From positions 124,001 through 188,000 of the forward strand of contig NZ_JAJVKV010000004.1 in NCBI RefSeq assembly GCF_024198175.1: DNA of 64,000 nt. Reading direction: 5' to 3'. Below, in pieces: positions 35,101 to 42,157 of this stretch (its first letter is position 1; the number at the start of each line of letters is the position of its first letter). This DNA is from Pyxidicoccus xibeiensis (GTDB lineage Bacteria; Myxococcota; Myxococcia; Myxococcales; Myxococcaceae). A program made the position numbers and the translations under genes. Below the pieces are notes generated by a model. That model did not search any database and was not told the DNA's origin. It saw only the letters and a list, made by a program, of their open reading frames with translations.

Positions 35101-35610
35101 TTCGTGGGCGGCCTCATCGTGAAGTTCCTGGACCCGGACCAGCTCGTCCTGCGCGAGCAGCAGATTGATTTGCTGGAGCAGAGCGGCATGGACCGGCAGC
35201 TGGCCGAGAGCCTCATCTACTCCGGGCCCGAGTTCCTGGAGGAGACGCTGGGCCAGGGCTCCGGCATGTCCCCGAAGGACATCCAGCACTTCCTCGGCAC
35301 GCACCCGGAGCTCGCGGGCCACAAGGGCTACATCCGGACGCTCGCCCAGGCCGCACACGAGTTCGGCATGACGGGCCCCAACATGGAGGAGTTCGTCGAG
35401 CGCCTGTCGCGGGCCCACAACCACGGCTCCGAGGACATGTTCAACCTGGGCGACCAGCTGCACACGCTGTTCTTCGGGCAGATGCCGACGATGGACGCCA
35501 ATGGCAGACCCGTCACCCAGGGGCAGCGCTTCCGCGACTGGGTGGAGCGCAGCCACCCGGAGGTCGCCACCTGGGTGCGCGACGCCCAGCGCCGGGCGGG
35601 CGGCGACTGA
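32197..35610 (+). CDS. Large peptidoglycan-binding + C39-like cysteine-peptidase protein with hydrophobic helical C-terminus
   Basis: The 1137-residue protein starts at ATG 32197 behind GAGGGGG. Residues 1-85 are acidic and Pro-rich, without a recognisable signal peptide. About 85-155 form a PG_binding_1-type domain (RGATGEDVAAVQDSLVELGY, GPQTEAALKKFQQEHG). About 170-350 resemble a C39-like peptidase fold with C192 (TNCGPASLAMSLAY), H313 (GDVGHLNAILG) and D330 (IVADPL). An Ala-rich linker follows, then about 500 residues of helices, with a hydrophobic segment (about residues 905-975, GAILAASAFVSLAPGLQL) and a soluble tail. The layout suggests a secreted, wall-targeted peptidase or contact-dependent effector. 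It precedes a small helical protein that may be its partner. Confidence 0.7.
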   Translation: MRVDGSSRSSQAHSPKDAGDVQKSESAEHNEVRTEESSQATGHDSESHFEEEDSSSYRLSPPPPPPPPEPEPEEELPLPRKDLKRGATGEDVAAVQDSLVELGYLTKEQVATGPGLFGPQTEAALKKFQQEHGVTANGEYAASTREALSKALSQAARSGGRAPGSAMSAEQAFITQFTSEYNPYGPRGSTNCGPASLAMSLAYTGHMPPGLTKEQQVDHARALMSPRRASEFTYAQASDGTRVPMLNRDRELTGGTMVGDGIKGAGLDSRYGQGWETLDKQLAAGNPVIANGYTNSAWRSQFPERMGSGDVGHLNAILGKTAEGKYIVADPLHTGGPVEMTRAQLSVFFSPTGGQPSFNALEGASRGAGAAAAGASAGAAAAGGAAGLPSGRGTNVAELLRNAASGLPLPQPGVATSNTQVRTQVATQATGATPATKAQEDAKALDATLQRSLQEGAAQFERLINDNPDPAYQEALVKAARPALVKMGEYFSSVSPETDRKLRPPPPQKPPDLSDRTVLNELGGQENNIKYQTYYSLARAAEKLREPSAGLMGAAFADKMPPGITQGPLLGAVRNTLAADIGTKLAFEIERSLSRSTVTTPNAPTHFRDAQLLHEALWKPIDAIRTNFVAAAEKAEEHQKKLTELLSGPAKVLTDEQKQAVIAAFMTPERKADMEKFEQLSKQLAQVAPDGVPPSDADPRVQELARALPRMAETDSGAEYLARQLEAKGEGKHVFLDVASKLKDGKDFDEKLAIALVKSAGRDAIKAASIRDVTTAKEIYEGLAQYAPLFGMRPDDMRTYTSVLQTLKPNMSAEQYKRNMEPLDTLLRKQEAGLIGNPDTRGGQALRGLGVAISLAALASDASEWSEGDVAAHLKVVGDYISVGADGAGYLTDILVKGASASKLMGRLSAVGAILGAAGDAIQGFQAVKEGKYFSGAASGAQAIGGAILAASAFVSLAPGLQLAGAALFVGGLIVKFLDPDQLVLREQQIDLLEQSGMDRQLAESLIYSGPEFLEETLGQGSGMSPKDIQHFLGTHPELAGHKGYIRTLAQAAHEFGMTGPNMEEFVERLSRAHNHGSEDMFNLGDQLHTLFFGQMPTMDANGRPVTQGQRFRDWVERSHPEVATWVRDAQRRAGGD

Positions 35611-35647
35611 CGCGGCGCCGGCTCCGGCAGGAGGGGATGTGGGGAAA

Positions 35648-35678
35648 ATGCAGGTCTGAAGCAACAACAGACCTGCAT
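35648..35678 (+). terminator. Perfect 11-bp hairpin after the C39-like gene
   Basis: ATGCAGGTCTG and CAGACCTGCAT flank a 9-nt loop in the 135-bp gap before the next gene. No T-run follows; it may terminate partly or act as a processing or regulatory stem. Confidence 0.55.
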
Positions 35679-35745
35679 GTACGACAATGAATTACGGGGT
35701 TGGTTTCCAGCCCCTGTTCCCCTACCCCCTGCCCGGAGCAAAACC

Positions 35746-36417
35746 ATGAGCGGCATCTCCAAGCTGTCCGCGGGTCCCTCGCTGGCTTCCTTCCGTTCCA
35801 TCGGCTCGGACTTCAAGCCGCCGGAGCTGGGCGCGGTTCCGGGGCAGCAGACGGCGGACAACGCGCTGAAGGCGCTCAGCCAGAACCCGCTGCTGCGCTC
35901 GCTGCTGGGGGAGAGCTCCTTCGATGCCGCCACGGGCACCACCAAGGCGGACAAGGCCAACGCGTCCGCGAAGGCCCGGCCGGAGGAGGCGCTGAAGCAG
36001 ATCCTCGACACCCTCAAGCAGCTCGTCAGCGTGCTCAAGTCGCTGGCCGGCCAGAAGCCCGGCGAGGACTCCGGCGCGGGCGCGGGTCAGCAGCCCCAGG
36101 GCGCGGCGTCGGCCGGCTCTCCCCAGAGCCCGGCGCAGCCGCAGACGCAGCAGGCCGGTGCGCCCCAGAACCCGGCGCAGTCCGCGGCCCCGCAGGGCGC
36201 GGCCCCGACGGAGGGTGCCGAGGGCGCGCAGGCCCCCGCCGCCGAGGAGGAGACCGACCCCCTCCAGAAGCTCATCAAGGCGCTGGAGCAGATCGTCTCG
36301 CAGATTGGCGAGCTGCTGAAGTCGCTGGGCGGGCAGGGCACGCCGGGCGCGGCCGACACGTCCTGCCCCTCCGGCGTGTGCGGCACCACCCCCACGCAGC
36401 AGCCCGCCGAGGCCTGA
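35746..36417 (+). CDS. Low-complexity protein with two amphipathic helices
   Basis: The 223-residue protein starts at ATG 35746 with GGAG eight bases upstream. Two helix-forming segments, EEALKQILDTLKQLVSVLKSLAG (about residues 80-105) and DPLQKLIKALEQIVSQIGELLKSLG (about 168-193), flank a Gln/Pro/Ala/Gly-rich spacer of 60 residues. The tail has two Cys (TSCPSGVCGT) in a CxxxxC arrangement. The helices have leucine-zipper-like heptads, so the protein may oligomerise. It follows the C39-like protein on the same strand; a partner or chaperone role is inferred from position only. The function is unknown. Confidence 0.6.
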   Translation: MSGISKLSAGPSLASFRSIGSDFKPPELGAVPGQQTADNALKALSQNPLLRSLLGESSFDAATGTTKADKANASAKARPEEALKQILDTLKQLVSVLKSLAGQKPGEDSGAGAGQQPQGAASAGSPQSPAQPQTQQAGAPQNPAQSAAPQGAAPTEGAEGAQAPAAEEETDPLQKLIKALEQIVSQIGELLKSLGGQGTPGAADTSCPSGVCGTTPTQQPAEA

Positions 36418-36452
36418 GCGCCCCGAGCACCGCCAGTCCATGAGTCATGCGT

Positions 36453-36482
36453 CGGCCCGCCAGCCCTCCGGTTGGTGGGCCG
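36453..36482. terminator. Bidirectional hairpin between convergent genes
   Basis: CGGCCCGCCA pairs with TGGTGGGCCG (one G-T pair) across a 10-nt loop, in the 89-bp gap between the helical-protein gene and the convergent small gene. Confidence 0.55.
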
Positions 36483-36506
36483 TCGTGCGTTCGAAGCCCC
36501 GCGCCG

Positions 36507-36824
36507 TCAGCTCCGGATGTAGCCGCGCTTGAGGCGCTCCAGCTCCGCGCCGAGCTTCTTCATCTCCTCGGACTGCTCGGGGACCATGCCGTTCTGCTGC
36601 AACACGGTGGCAAGCTGGCTCTGGAAGACCTCCACCAGCGCCGCCGAGGCCGGTGAGGCCGTGCTCTGGAGCTGACCGCCCAGCTGGGTGAGCAGCTCGC
36701 CCAGCGCCGCCGTCACCCGGCGAACCTCGTGCTCCAGTTGCTCCCGCGACAGCCGTCCCGGCTCCTTCGCCGCCTGCGTCAGCTGCCGCAGCGACTCGAG
36801 CAGCGAGTTCAGGTCCTGTGCCAT
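36507..36824 (-). CDS. Small coiled-coil protein
   Basis: The 105-residue protein starts at ATG 36824 behind GGGAGG and is helical throughout: MAQDLNSLLESLRQLTQ, REQLEHEVRRVTAALGELL, then SAALVEVFQSQLATVLQ and EEMKKLGAELERLKRG. No signal peptide, Cys or catalytic motif is seen. It is convergent with the preceding helical protein. The function is unknown. Confidence 0.6.
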   Translation of the reverse strand: MAQDLNSLLESLRQLTQAAKEPGRLSREQLEHEVRRVTAALGELLTQLGGQLQSTASPASAALVEVFQSQLATVLQQNGMVPEQSEEMKKLGAELERLKRGYIRS

Positions 36825-37457
36825 GGCGATGCGCCTCCCGCGCCCGAGCCACGAGCCTACCCCCCCTGCCCAATCCCGGCCCAGGCCCCTCCCTGGAAAC
36901 CCTCCTAAGGGATTCCCACCACCCCTGACGTCGGCCAGCGCCCGTGTGCCCCGGAGACGTGGTGAATCCGAGCGCCCCCGCTTGCAATTCCAGCAAAACC
37001 GCTGCTACTTTCTCCACCACTCGAACGAACTTGGGTGCGTTCGCTGCGGGCATGGGGCGGGACTCCGGAGGCGTGGGCATCCGGACGGGGCGTGAATCAG
37101 GGCCGTACTGCTCTGATGCGGCGCATCCACGGTGACGCGACGCGCAACGCAATCCCAGGCTGTCTGCGGTAGCTCAATCCTTCGGAATACGAACGAAGTC
37201 TCCACGGCGCTCGGGAGGGGCACATGCATCGCAACCAGCGCTTCTCCTGGACGTGGGTGGGCGCGAACGCGCTACCTGACCCAGGTCCCGACTCGGTACA
37301 CAATCGACCCTGGCCGCGTTCGAGACGGCAAGGTCGTGGGTGGGGTCGGTTGGGTGGCCGATGGACGGACGACTCCGCTCGTCTTCTTCGTCGACGACAT
37401 CCACTGGCACTGGACCCACGCCCCTGCCCCGCGGCGGAACGGGAGCGTGAGAGGCAC
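36825..37457. other. 633-bp divergent intergenic region upstream of the glucan operon
   Basis: No convincing gene. It should hold the promoter of the beta-glucan operon and the operator of its ROK repressor. The inverted repeat CGAACG (37022-37027) / CGTTCG (37038-37043) is one candidate. No sequence resembling the known 14-bp CebR-type palindrome was found. Confidence 0.5.
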
Positions 37458-38684
37458 ATGCGAGTGGGAACGGTGGAGATGACGGTCGACGCGGCGGGCA
37501 TGCGCGCGCAGAACAGCAGCCTGTTGCTCAACATGATCTGGCGCGAGCGGCAGATCTCCCGCGCGGAGATAGCCCGGCGGACGGAGCTGAGCCCGTCCAC
37601 CGTGTCGGCCATCGTGGCCGACCTGGAGCACTCGGGCCTGGTGCGCAGCATCGGCGCCGGGGTGTCCCGGGGCGGCCGCCGGCCCACCCTCATCGGCTTC
37701 TGTGACGACGCGTTCAGCATCGTGGGCGTGGAGCTGGGCGCCACGCACGTGACGGCCGTCCTGTCCGACCTGCGCGGCCGGGTGCGCGCCCACCGCCACG
37801 CGCCGCAGGCGGTGCGCGACGACCCGAAGGGCACGCTGCAGAAGGTGCGCGAGCTGGTGCAGGAGTGCCTGGACGCCGAGCGCGTGCCGAAGCGCTCGGT
37901 GGTGGGCATGGGCGTCGCGGTGCCCAGCCCCGTGCACCCGTCCGCGCCGGGCAAGCTGTCGCCGCTCATCGTGCCGGCGTGGCGCGACTACGACGTGCAG
38001 GAGTCCTTGAAGTCGGCCTTCGGCCTGCCGGTGTTCGTGGACAACGACGCGAACCTGGGCGCGCTGTCGGAGTGCTACTGGGGCGCGGGCGTGGGCGGCG
38101 AGGACCTGACGTACATCAAGCTGGCCACGGGCATCGGCTCGGGCTTCATCATCCACGGCGACGTCTACCGTGGCTCCGGCGGCACCGCCGGCGAGATTGG
38201 CCACATCGCGGTGGACCCCGCGGGGCCGCAGTGCGTGTGCGGGCTGCGCGGGTGCCTGGTCACCCTCATCGGCTCCGGGCCGCTGGTGGAGCGCGCGCGG
38301 GAGCTGATGGGCGTCAAGGGGCGCCGGGCGCCCACGGTGCGGGAGCTGGTGGAGGGGGCGCGCGCGGGTGAGCCGGCCGCGCGCCAGGTCATCGACAGCC
38401 TGGGGCACTACCTGGGCATCGCCGTGGCGGGCCTGCTCAACCTGCTCAACCCCGCCATCGTCGTGCTGGGCGGAGAGATCTCCTCGGTGGGAGACCTGCT
38501 GCTGGACCCGCTTCGCGCGTCGGTGCGCAAGCGGGCGCTGTCCACCTCCATGGCGGAGACGCGCATCGTCACCTCCGCCCTGGGAGACCGCGCCATCGCC
38601 GTGGGCGCGGCCACGCTCGTGCTGCAGGCGGCGCTGCGCGACCGCTCCTTCTTCCCACTCCAACATGCAGGAAAATCCGCATGA
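37458..38684 (+). CDS. ROK-family transcriptional repressor
   Basis: The 408-residue regulator has an N-terminal winged helix-turn-helix (about residues 15-75; ISRAEIARRTELSPSTVSAIVADLEHSGLV) and a C-terminal ROK sugar-sensing domain with VDNDANLGALSECYWGAG, IKLATGIGSGFIIHG, GTAGEIGHIAVDP and the zinc motif CVCGLRGCL. NagC/XylR-type ROK repressors release DNA on binding a sugar or sugar derivative. ATG 37458 is used, with in-frame alternatives at 37479 and 37500. Its stop overlaps the GH16 start (ATGA), so it is the first gene of the operon and probably represses it. Confidence 0.92.
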   Translation: MRVGTVEMTVDAAGMRAQNSSLLLNMIWRERQISRAEIARRTELSPSTVSAIVADLEHSGLVRSIGAGVSRGGRRPTLIGFCDDAFSIVGVELGATHVTAVLSDLRGRVRAHRHAPQAVRDDPKGTLQKVRELVQECLDAERVPKRSVVGMGVAVPSPVHPSAPGKLSPLIVPAWRDYDVQESLKSAFGLPVFVDNDANLGALSECYWGAGVGGEDLTYIKLATGIGSGFIIHGDVYRGSGGTAGEIGHIAVDPAGPQCVCGLRGCLVTLIGSGPLVERARELMGVKGRRAPTVRELVEGARAGEPAARQVIDSLGHYLGIAVAGLLNLLNPAIVVLGGEISSVGDLLLDPLRASVRKRALSTSMAETRIVTSALGDRAIAVGAATLVLQAALRDRSFFPLQHAGKSA

Positions 38685-39535
38685 CCTCAGCCCGTCTCCT
38701 CCCCTGGCTCGCCGCCGTGGGGACCCTCGCGTGTGACCCCGCGGCGCACAGGGCCAACAAGCCCGAGACGCCGCCCATCACCACCCCCCAGCCGAGCACC
38801 GACTGGGAGCTGGTGTGGCAGGACGAGTTCGACGGACCCGCGGGCATGCCCCCTTCCGCCGAGCGCTGGTCCCACGACGTAGGAGGAGAGGGCTGGGGCA
38901 ACGAGCAGCTGGAGTACGACACGGCGCGCACGGAGAACGCGGCGCTGGACGGTGACGGCAACCTGGTCATCACCGCGCGCAAGGAGCGCTACGGCGGACG
39001 CGACTACACCTCCGCGCGAATCAAGACGCAGGGGAAGTTCGAGCGCACCTATGGCCGGTTCGAGGCGCGCCTCCAGCAGCCGGTGGGGCGCGGCCTGTGG
39101 CCGGCGTTCTGGCTGCTGGGCTCGGACATCACCACCGTGGGTTGGCCGGACTGCGGCGAAATCGACATCATGGAGTACCGGGGCCAGCTGCCGTCCATCA
39201 CCACCGGTGCGCTGCACGGCCCGGGCTACTCCGGCGGTGACAGCCTCCATGGCCAGGTCGTCATCAGCGGCACGAGGCTCAACGAGGACTTCCACGTCTA
39301 CGCGGTGGAGTGGGAGCCGGACCGCATCCGCTGGATGGTGGACGGCAACGTCTTCTTCGAGGCGACGCCCGCGAGCCTGCCCGCCGGGAAGCGGTGGGTC
39401 TTCGACCATCCGCACTTCATCATCCTCAACCTCGCGGTGGGCGGCGGCTTCGTGGGCCCGGTGGACCGCACCACCGTCTTCCCGCAGCAGCTGAAGGTGG
39501 ACTACGTCCGCGTCTACGCCAAGGCCGCCCCGTGA
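38681..39535 (+). CDS. GH16 endo-beta-1,3-glucanase-type lipoprotein (laminarinase-like)
   Basis: The 284-residue protein overlaps the ROK stop by ATGA. The lipobox is GTLAC (Cys 18). The catalytic motif GEIDIMEYRG places the nucleophile at E160, the auxiliary Asp at D162 and the acid/base at E165, the six-residue EIDIME form of laminarinases and related GH16 enzymes. Substrate-cleft features WPAFWLLGSD and the C-terminal FIILNLAVGGGFVGP also match bacterial beta-1,3(4)-glucanases. It is probably tethered to the outer membrane and cuts polymer into oligosaccharides for the ABC importer encoded next. Confidence 0.93.
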   Translation: MTSARLLPWLAAVGTLACDPAAHRANKPETPPITTPQPSTDWELVWQDEFDGPAGMPPSAERWSHDVGGEGWGNEQLEYDTARTENAALDGDGNLVITARKERYGGRDYTSARIKTQGKFERTYGRFEARLQQPVGRGLWPAFWLLGSDITTVGWPDCGEIDIMEYRGQLPSITTGALHGPGYSGGDSLHGQVVISGTRLNEDFHVYAVEWEPDRIRWMVDGNVFFEATPASLPAGKRWVFDHPHFIILNLAVGGGFVGPVDRTTVFPQQLKVDYVRVYAKAAP

Positions 39536-41175
39536 AGTCCGCGACCTGGCTGCTGCTGTCCGTCCTGTGGCTTTCCTGCACGACGGAGTCCCGCCCCCGT
39601 CCTCCGGCCACGCTGTTCGTGTCCGTGGAGATGCACAGCGCCTGGGTCCGTAACTTCAACCCGCTGTTCGCGGGGGCGGGCTCGCGCTGGCCCACGCGCG
39701 CGGGCGTCTACGAGTGCATGGAGATCTACACCCCCTCCACCGGGAAGTGGGTGCCGTGGCTGGCCACGGGGCACACCTGGTCCGAGGACCGGCGCACCCT
39801 GCGCTTCACGCTGCGCGAGGGCGTGCGCTGGTCCGACGGCCGGCCCTTCCACGCGGAGGACGTGGCCTTCACCTTCCAGCTCATGAAGCGGCACGCGGCG
39901 CTGGACGGCGGCGGCATCTGGCGCTTCATCGAGGACGTGCGCGCGGAAGATTCGCACACCGTGGCCTTTCACTTCTCGCGCGTCTACATCCCCGGCTTCG
40001 CGGAGCTGGCGCACCAGCCCATCGTCCCGCGCCACGTCTGGGAGAAGGTCGCCGACCCGGTGACGTTCACCAACCCGGAGCCGGTGGCCACCGGGCCCTT
40101 CACCGAGGTGCGCGTCTTCCGCAACCAGGTGTACGAGCTGGGGAAGAACCCGCACTACTGGCAGCCCGGCAAGCCCGCCGTGGACGCGCTGCGCTTCCTG
40201 GCCTTCCCCACCAACGACCAGGCCAACCTGGCGCTGGTGGAGGGCGACGTGGACTGGGCCGGCAACTTCGTGCCCGCGGTGGACCGCACCTTCGTGTCCA
40301 AAGACCCGGAGCACCACGCGCGCTGGTTCCCGCTCTTCGGCAGCACCGTCTTCCTCTACCCCAACACGAAGCGCGCCCCGTTCGACGACGTGCGGGTGCG
40401 CAAGGCGCTGAGCATGGGGGTGGACCGCGAGCGGCTGGTGGACATCGCCATGTACGGCTACACGCGCCCGGCGGACTCCACCGCGCTGAATGACTCGTAC
40501 ACCCGCTGGCGCGACGAGGAGGCCGCGAACGGCACGTGGGTGCGCCACGACGTGAAGGAGGCGGCGCGGCTCTTGGACGAGGCGGGACTGAAGCCAGGCC
40601 CGGACGGCCTGCGGCGCGGGCCGGACGGCCTGCCGCTGAAGCTCGACATCGAGGTGGTGGGCGGCTGGTCCGACTGGGTGCGCGCGGGCCAGGTGCTGGC
40701 GAGGGACTTGCGCAAGCTGGGCCTGGACGCGCACCTCAAGACGTACGAGTTCGGCGCGTGGCAGGCCCGCCTGCAGAAGGGCGAGTTCCAGCTGTCCATC
40801 GCCTGGTCGCTGGACGGGCCCACGCCGTACACCTTCTACAAGTGGCTCATCTCCTCGCACACGGTGCGCCCGCTGGGCGAGGTGGCGGCGTCCAACTGGC
40901 ACCGCTTCGGAGACCCGGAGGCGGACGCGCTGCTGACGCGCTTCGAGACGGAGGTCTCTCCAGAGGAGCAGAAGGCGCTGATGGCGGCGGTGCAGCGGCG
41001 CTTCTCGGAGCTGGCGCCGGCCATTCCCCTGTTCCCCAACCCGTCCTGGGGCGAGTCCAACTCGAAGCGCTTCACCGGCTTCCCGACGGCGCAGAACCCC
41101 TACGCACGGCTGTCTCCCCATGCCGAGCCCGACAGCCTGCTGGTGCTGACGGAGCTCGCCCCGAGGAAGCCCTGA
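39532..41175 (+). CDS. Peptide/oligosaccharide-type ABC transporter substrate-binding lipoprotein
   Basis: The 547-residue protein starts at a GTG overlapping the GH16 stop (GTGA). The lipobox is WLSC (Cys 16). It belongs to the OppA/DppA-type family: LRFTLREGVRWSDGRPFHAEDVAFTFQ, GPFTEVRVFRNQVYELGKNPHYW, KRAPFDDVRVRKALSMGVDRERLVDIAMYGY. Within this family, CbtA-type proteins of Thermotoga and Pyrococcus bind cello- and beta-gluco-oligosaccharides, so a sugar ligand fits the operon context. It presumably captures the products of the GH16 enzyme. Confidence 0.9.
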   Translation: MKSATWLLLSVLWLSCTTESRPRPPATLFVSVEMHSAWVRNFNPLFAGAGSRWPTRAGVYECMEIYTPSTGKWVPWLATGHTWSEDRRTLRFTLREGVRWSDGRPFHAEDVAFTFQLMKRHAALDGGGIWRFIEDVRAEDSHTVAFHFSRVYIPGFAELAHQPIVPRHVWEKVADPVTFTNPEPVATGPFTEVRVFRNQVYELGKNPHYWQPGKPAVDALRFLAFPTNDQANLALVEGDVDWAGNFVPAVDRTFVSKDPEHHARWFPLFGSTVFLYPNTKRAPFDDVRVRKALSMGVDRERLVDIAMYGYTRPADSTALNDSYTRWRDEEAANGTWVRHDVKEAARLLDEAGLKPGPDGLRRGPDGLPLKLDIEVVGGWSDWVRAGQVLARDLRKLGLDAHLKTYEFGAWQARLQKGEFQLSIAWSLDGPTPYTFYKWLISSHTVRPLGEVAASNWHRFGDPEADALLTRFETEVSPEEQKALMAAVQRRFSELAPAIPLFPNPSWGESNSKRFTGFPTAQNPYARLSPHAEPDSLLVLTELAPRKP

Positions 41176-41176
41176 C

Positions 41177-42157
41177 ATGCGCTACGTCCTGCGGAGGCTC
41201 GGCTTCTACCTGCTGGCGGCGTGGGCGTCGCTGACGCTCAACTTCGTCATCCCCCGGCTGGCCCCGGGAGACCCGGCGTCGGCCATGTTCGCGCGCTTCG
41301 AGGGCCGCATCCAGCCGGAGGCCATGGCCGCCATGCGCGCCGCCTTCGGCTTCACCGAGGCGCCGCTGCACGTGCAGTACGTCACGTACCTGAGGCACCT
41401 GTTCGCGGGCGACCTGGGCCTGTCCTACGCGTACTACCCGTCGCGCGTGTCGGAGGTCATCGGCACGGGGCTCATCTGGACGGTGGGGCTGGCCGGGTGC
41501 GCGGTCGTCTTCAGCTTCGCGCTGGGCTCCATGCTGGGCGTGCTGGCCGCGTGGAACCGGGGCGGGTGGCTGGACACGGTGGTGGCGCCCGCGCTCGCCT
41601 TCCTGGGGGCCTTCCCCTACTTCTGGCTGGCCATGCTGGCGCTGTACCTCTTCGGGTTCGGCCTGGGCTGGTTCCCGCTGCGCCACGCGTACTCGCACGA
41701 CCTGGAGCCGGCGCTGTCGTTCGCCTTCGCCACGGACGTGGCCCGGCACGCGGTGCTGCCGGCGGCCTCCATCGTCGTGGCGACGATGGGCGGGTGGATG
41801 CTGAGCATGCGCAACACCATGGTGGCCACGCTGGGCACGGACACGCTCCGGCTGGCGCACGCCAAGGGGCTGCCGCCGCGGCAGGTGATGCTGCGCTACG
41901 CCGCGCGCAACGCGCTCTTGCCCAACGTCACCGGCTTCGGCATGGCGCTGGGCTTCGTGCTGAGCGGCTCGCTGCTGACGGAGATTGTCTTCTCGTACCC
42001 GGGCACCGGGTACCTGCTCATCCTGGCGGTGCGCAACCAGGACTACCCGCTCATGCAGGGGCTCTTCCTGGTCATCACCCTGGCGGTGCTGGCCGCCAAC
42101 TTCGCCGTGGACCTGCTCTGCCTCTGGCTGGACCCGAGGACCCGCGCCCATGCGTGA
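41177..42157 (+). CDS. ABC transporter permease (DppB-like)
   Basis: The 326-residue inner-membrane protein begins one base after the binding-protein stop. Six transmembrane helices and the EAA-loop region (DTLRLAHAKGLPPRQVMLRYAARNALLPNVTGFG) match DppB/OppB permeases, and FVIPRLAPGDPASAMF is the typical N-terminal motif. Its stop overlaps the next start by eight bases. With the following permease half it forms the import channel. Confidence 0.93.
   Translation: MRYVLRRLGFYLLAAWASLTLNFVIPRLAPGDPASAMFARFEGRIQPEAMAAMRAAFGFTEAPLHVQYVTYLRHLFAGDLGLSYAYYPSRVSEVIGTGLIWTVGLAGCAVVFSFALGSMLGVLAAWNRGGWLDTVVAPALAFLGAFPYFWLAMLALYLFGFGLGWFPLRHAYSHDLEPALSFAFATDVARHAVLPAASIVVATMGGWMLSMRNTMVATLGTDTLRLAHAKGLPPRQVMLRYAARNALLPNVTGFGMALGFVLSGSLLTEIVFSYPGTGYLLILAVRNQDYPLMQGLFLVITLAVLAANFAVDLLCLWLDPRTRAHA

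Noticed and set aside
37132..37482. 116-codon open frame upstream of the ROK gene
   Set aside because: No ribosome-binding site, no recognisable motif, and it overlaps the start of a clear regulator gene in another frame.
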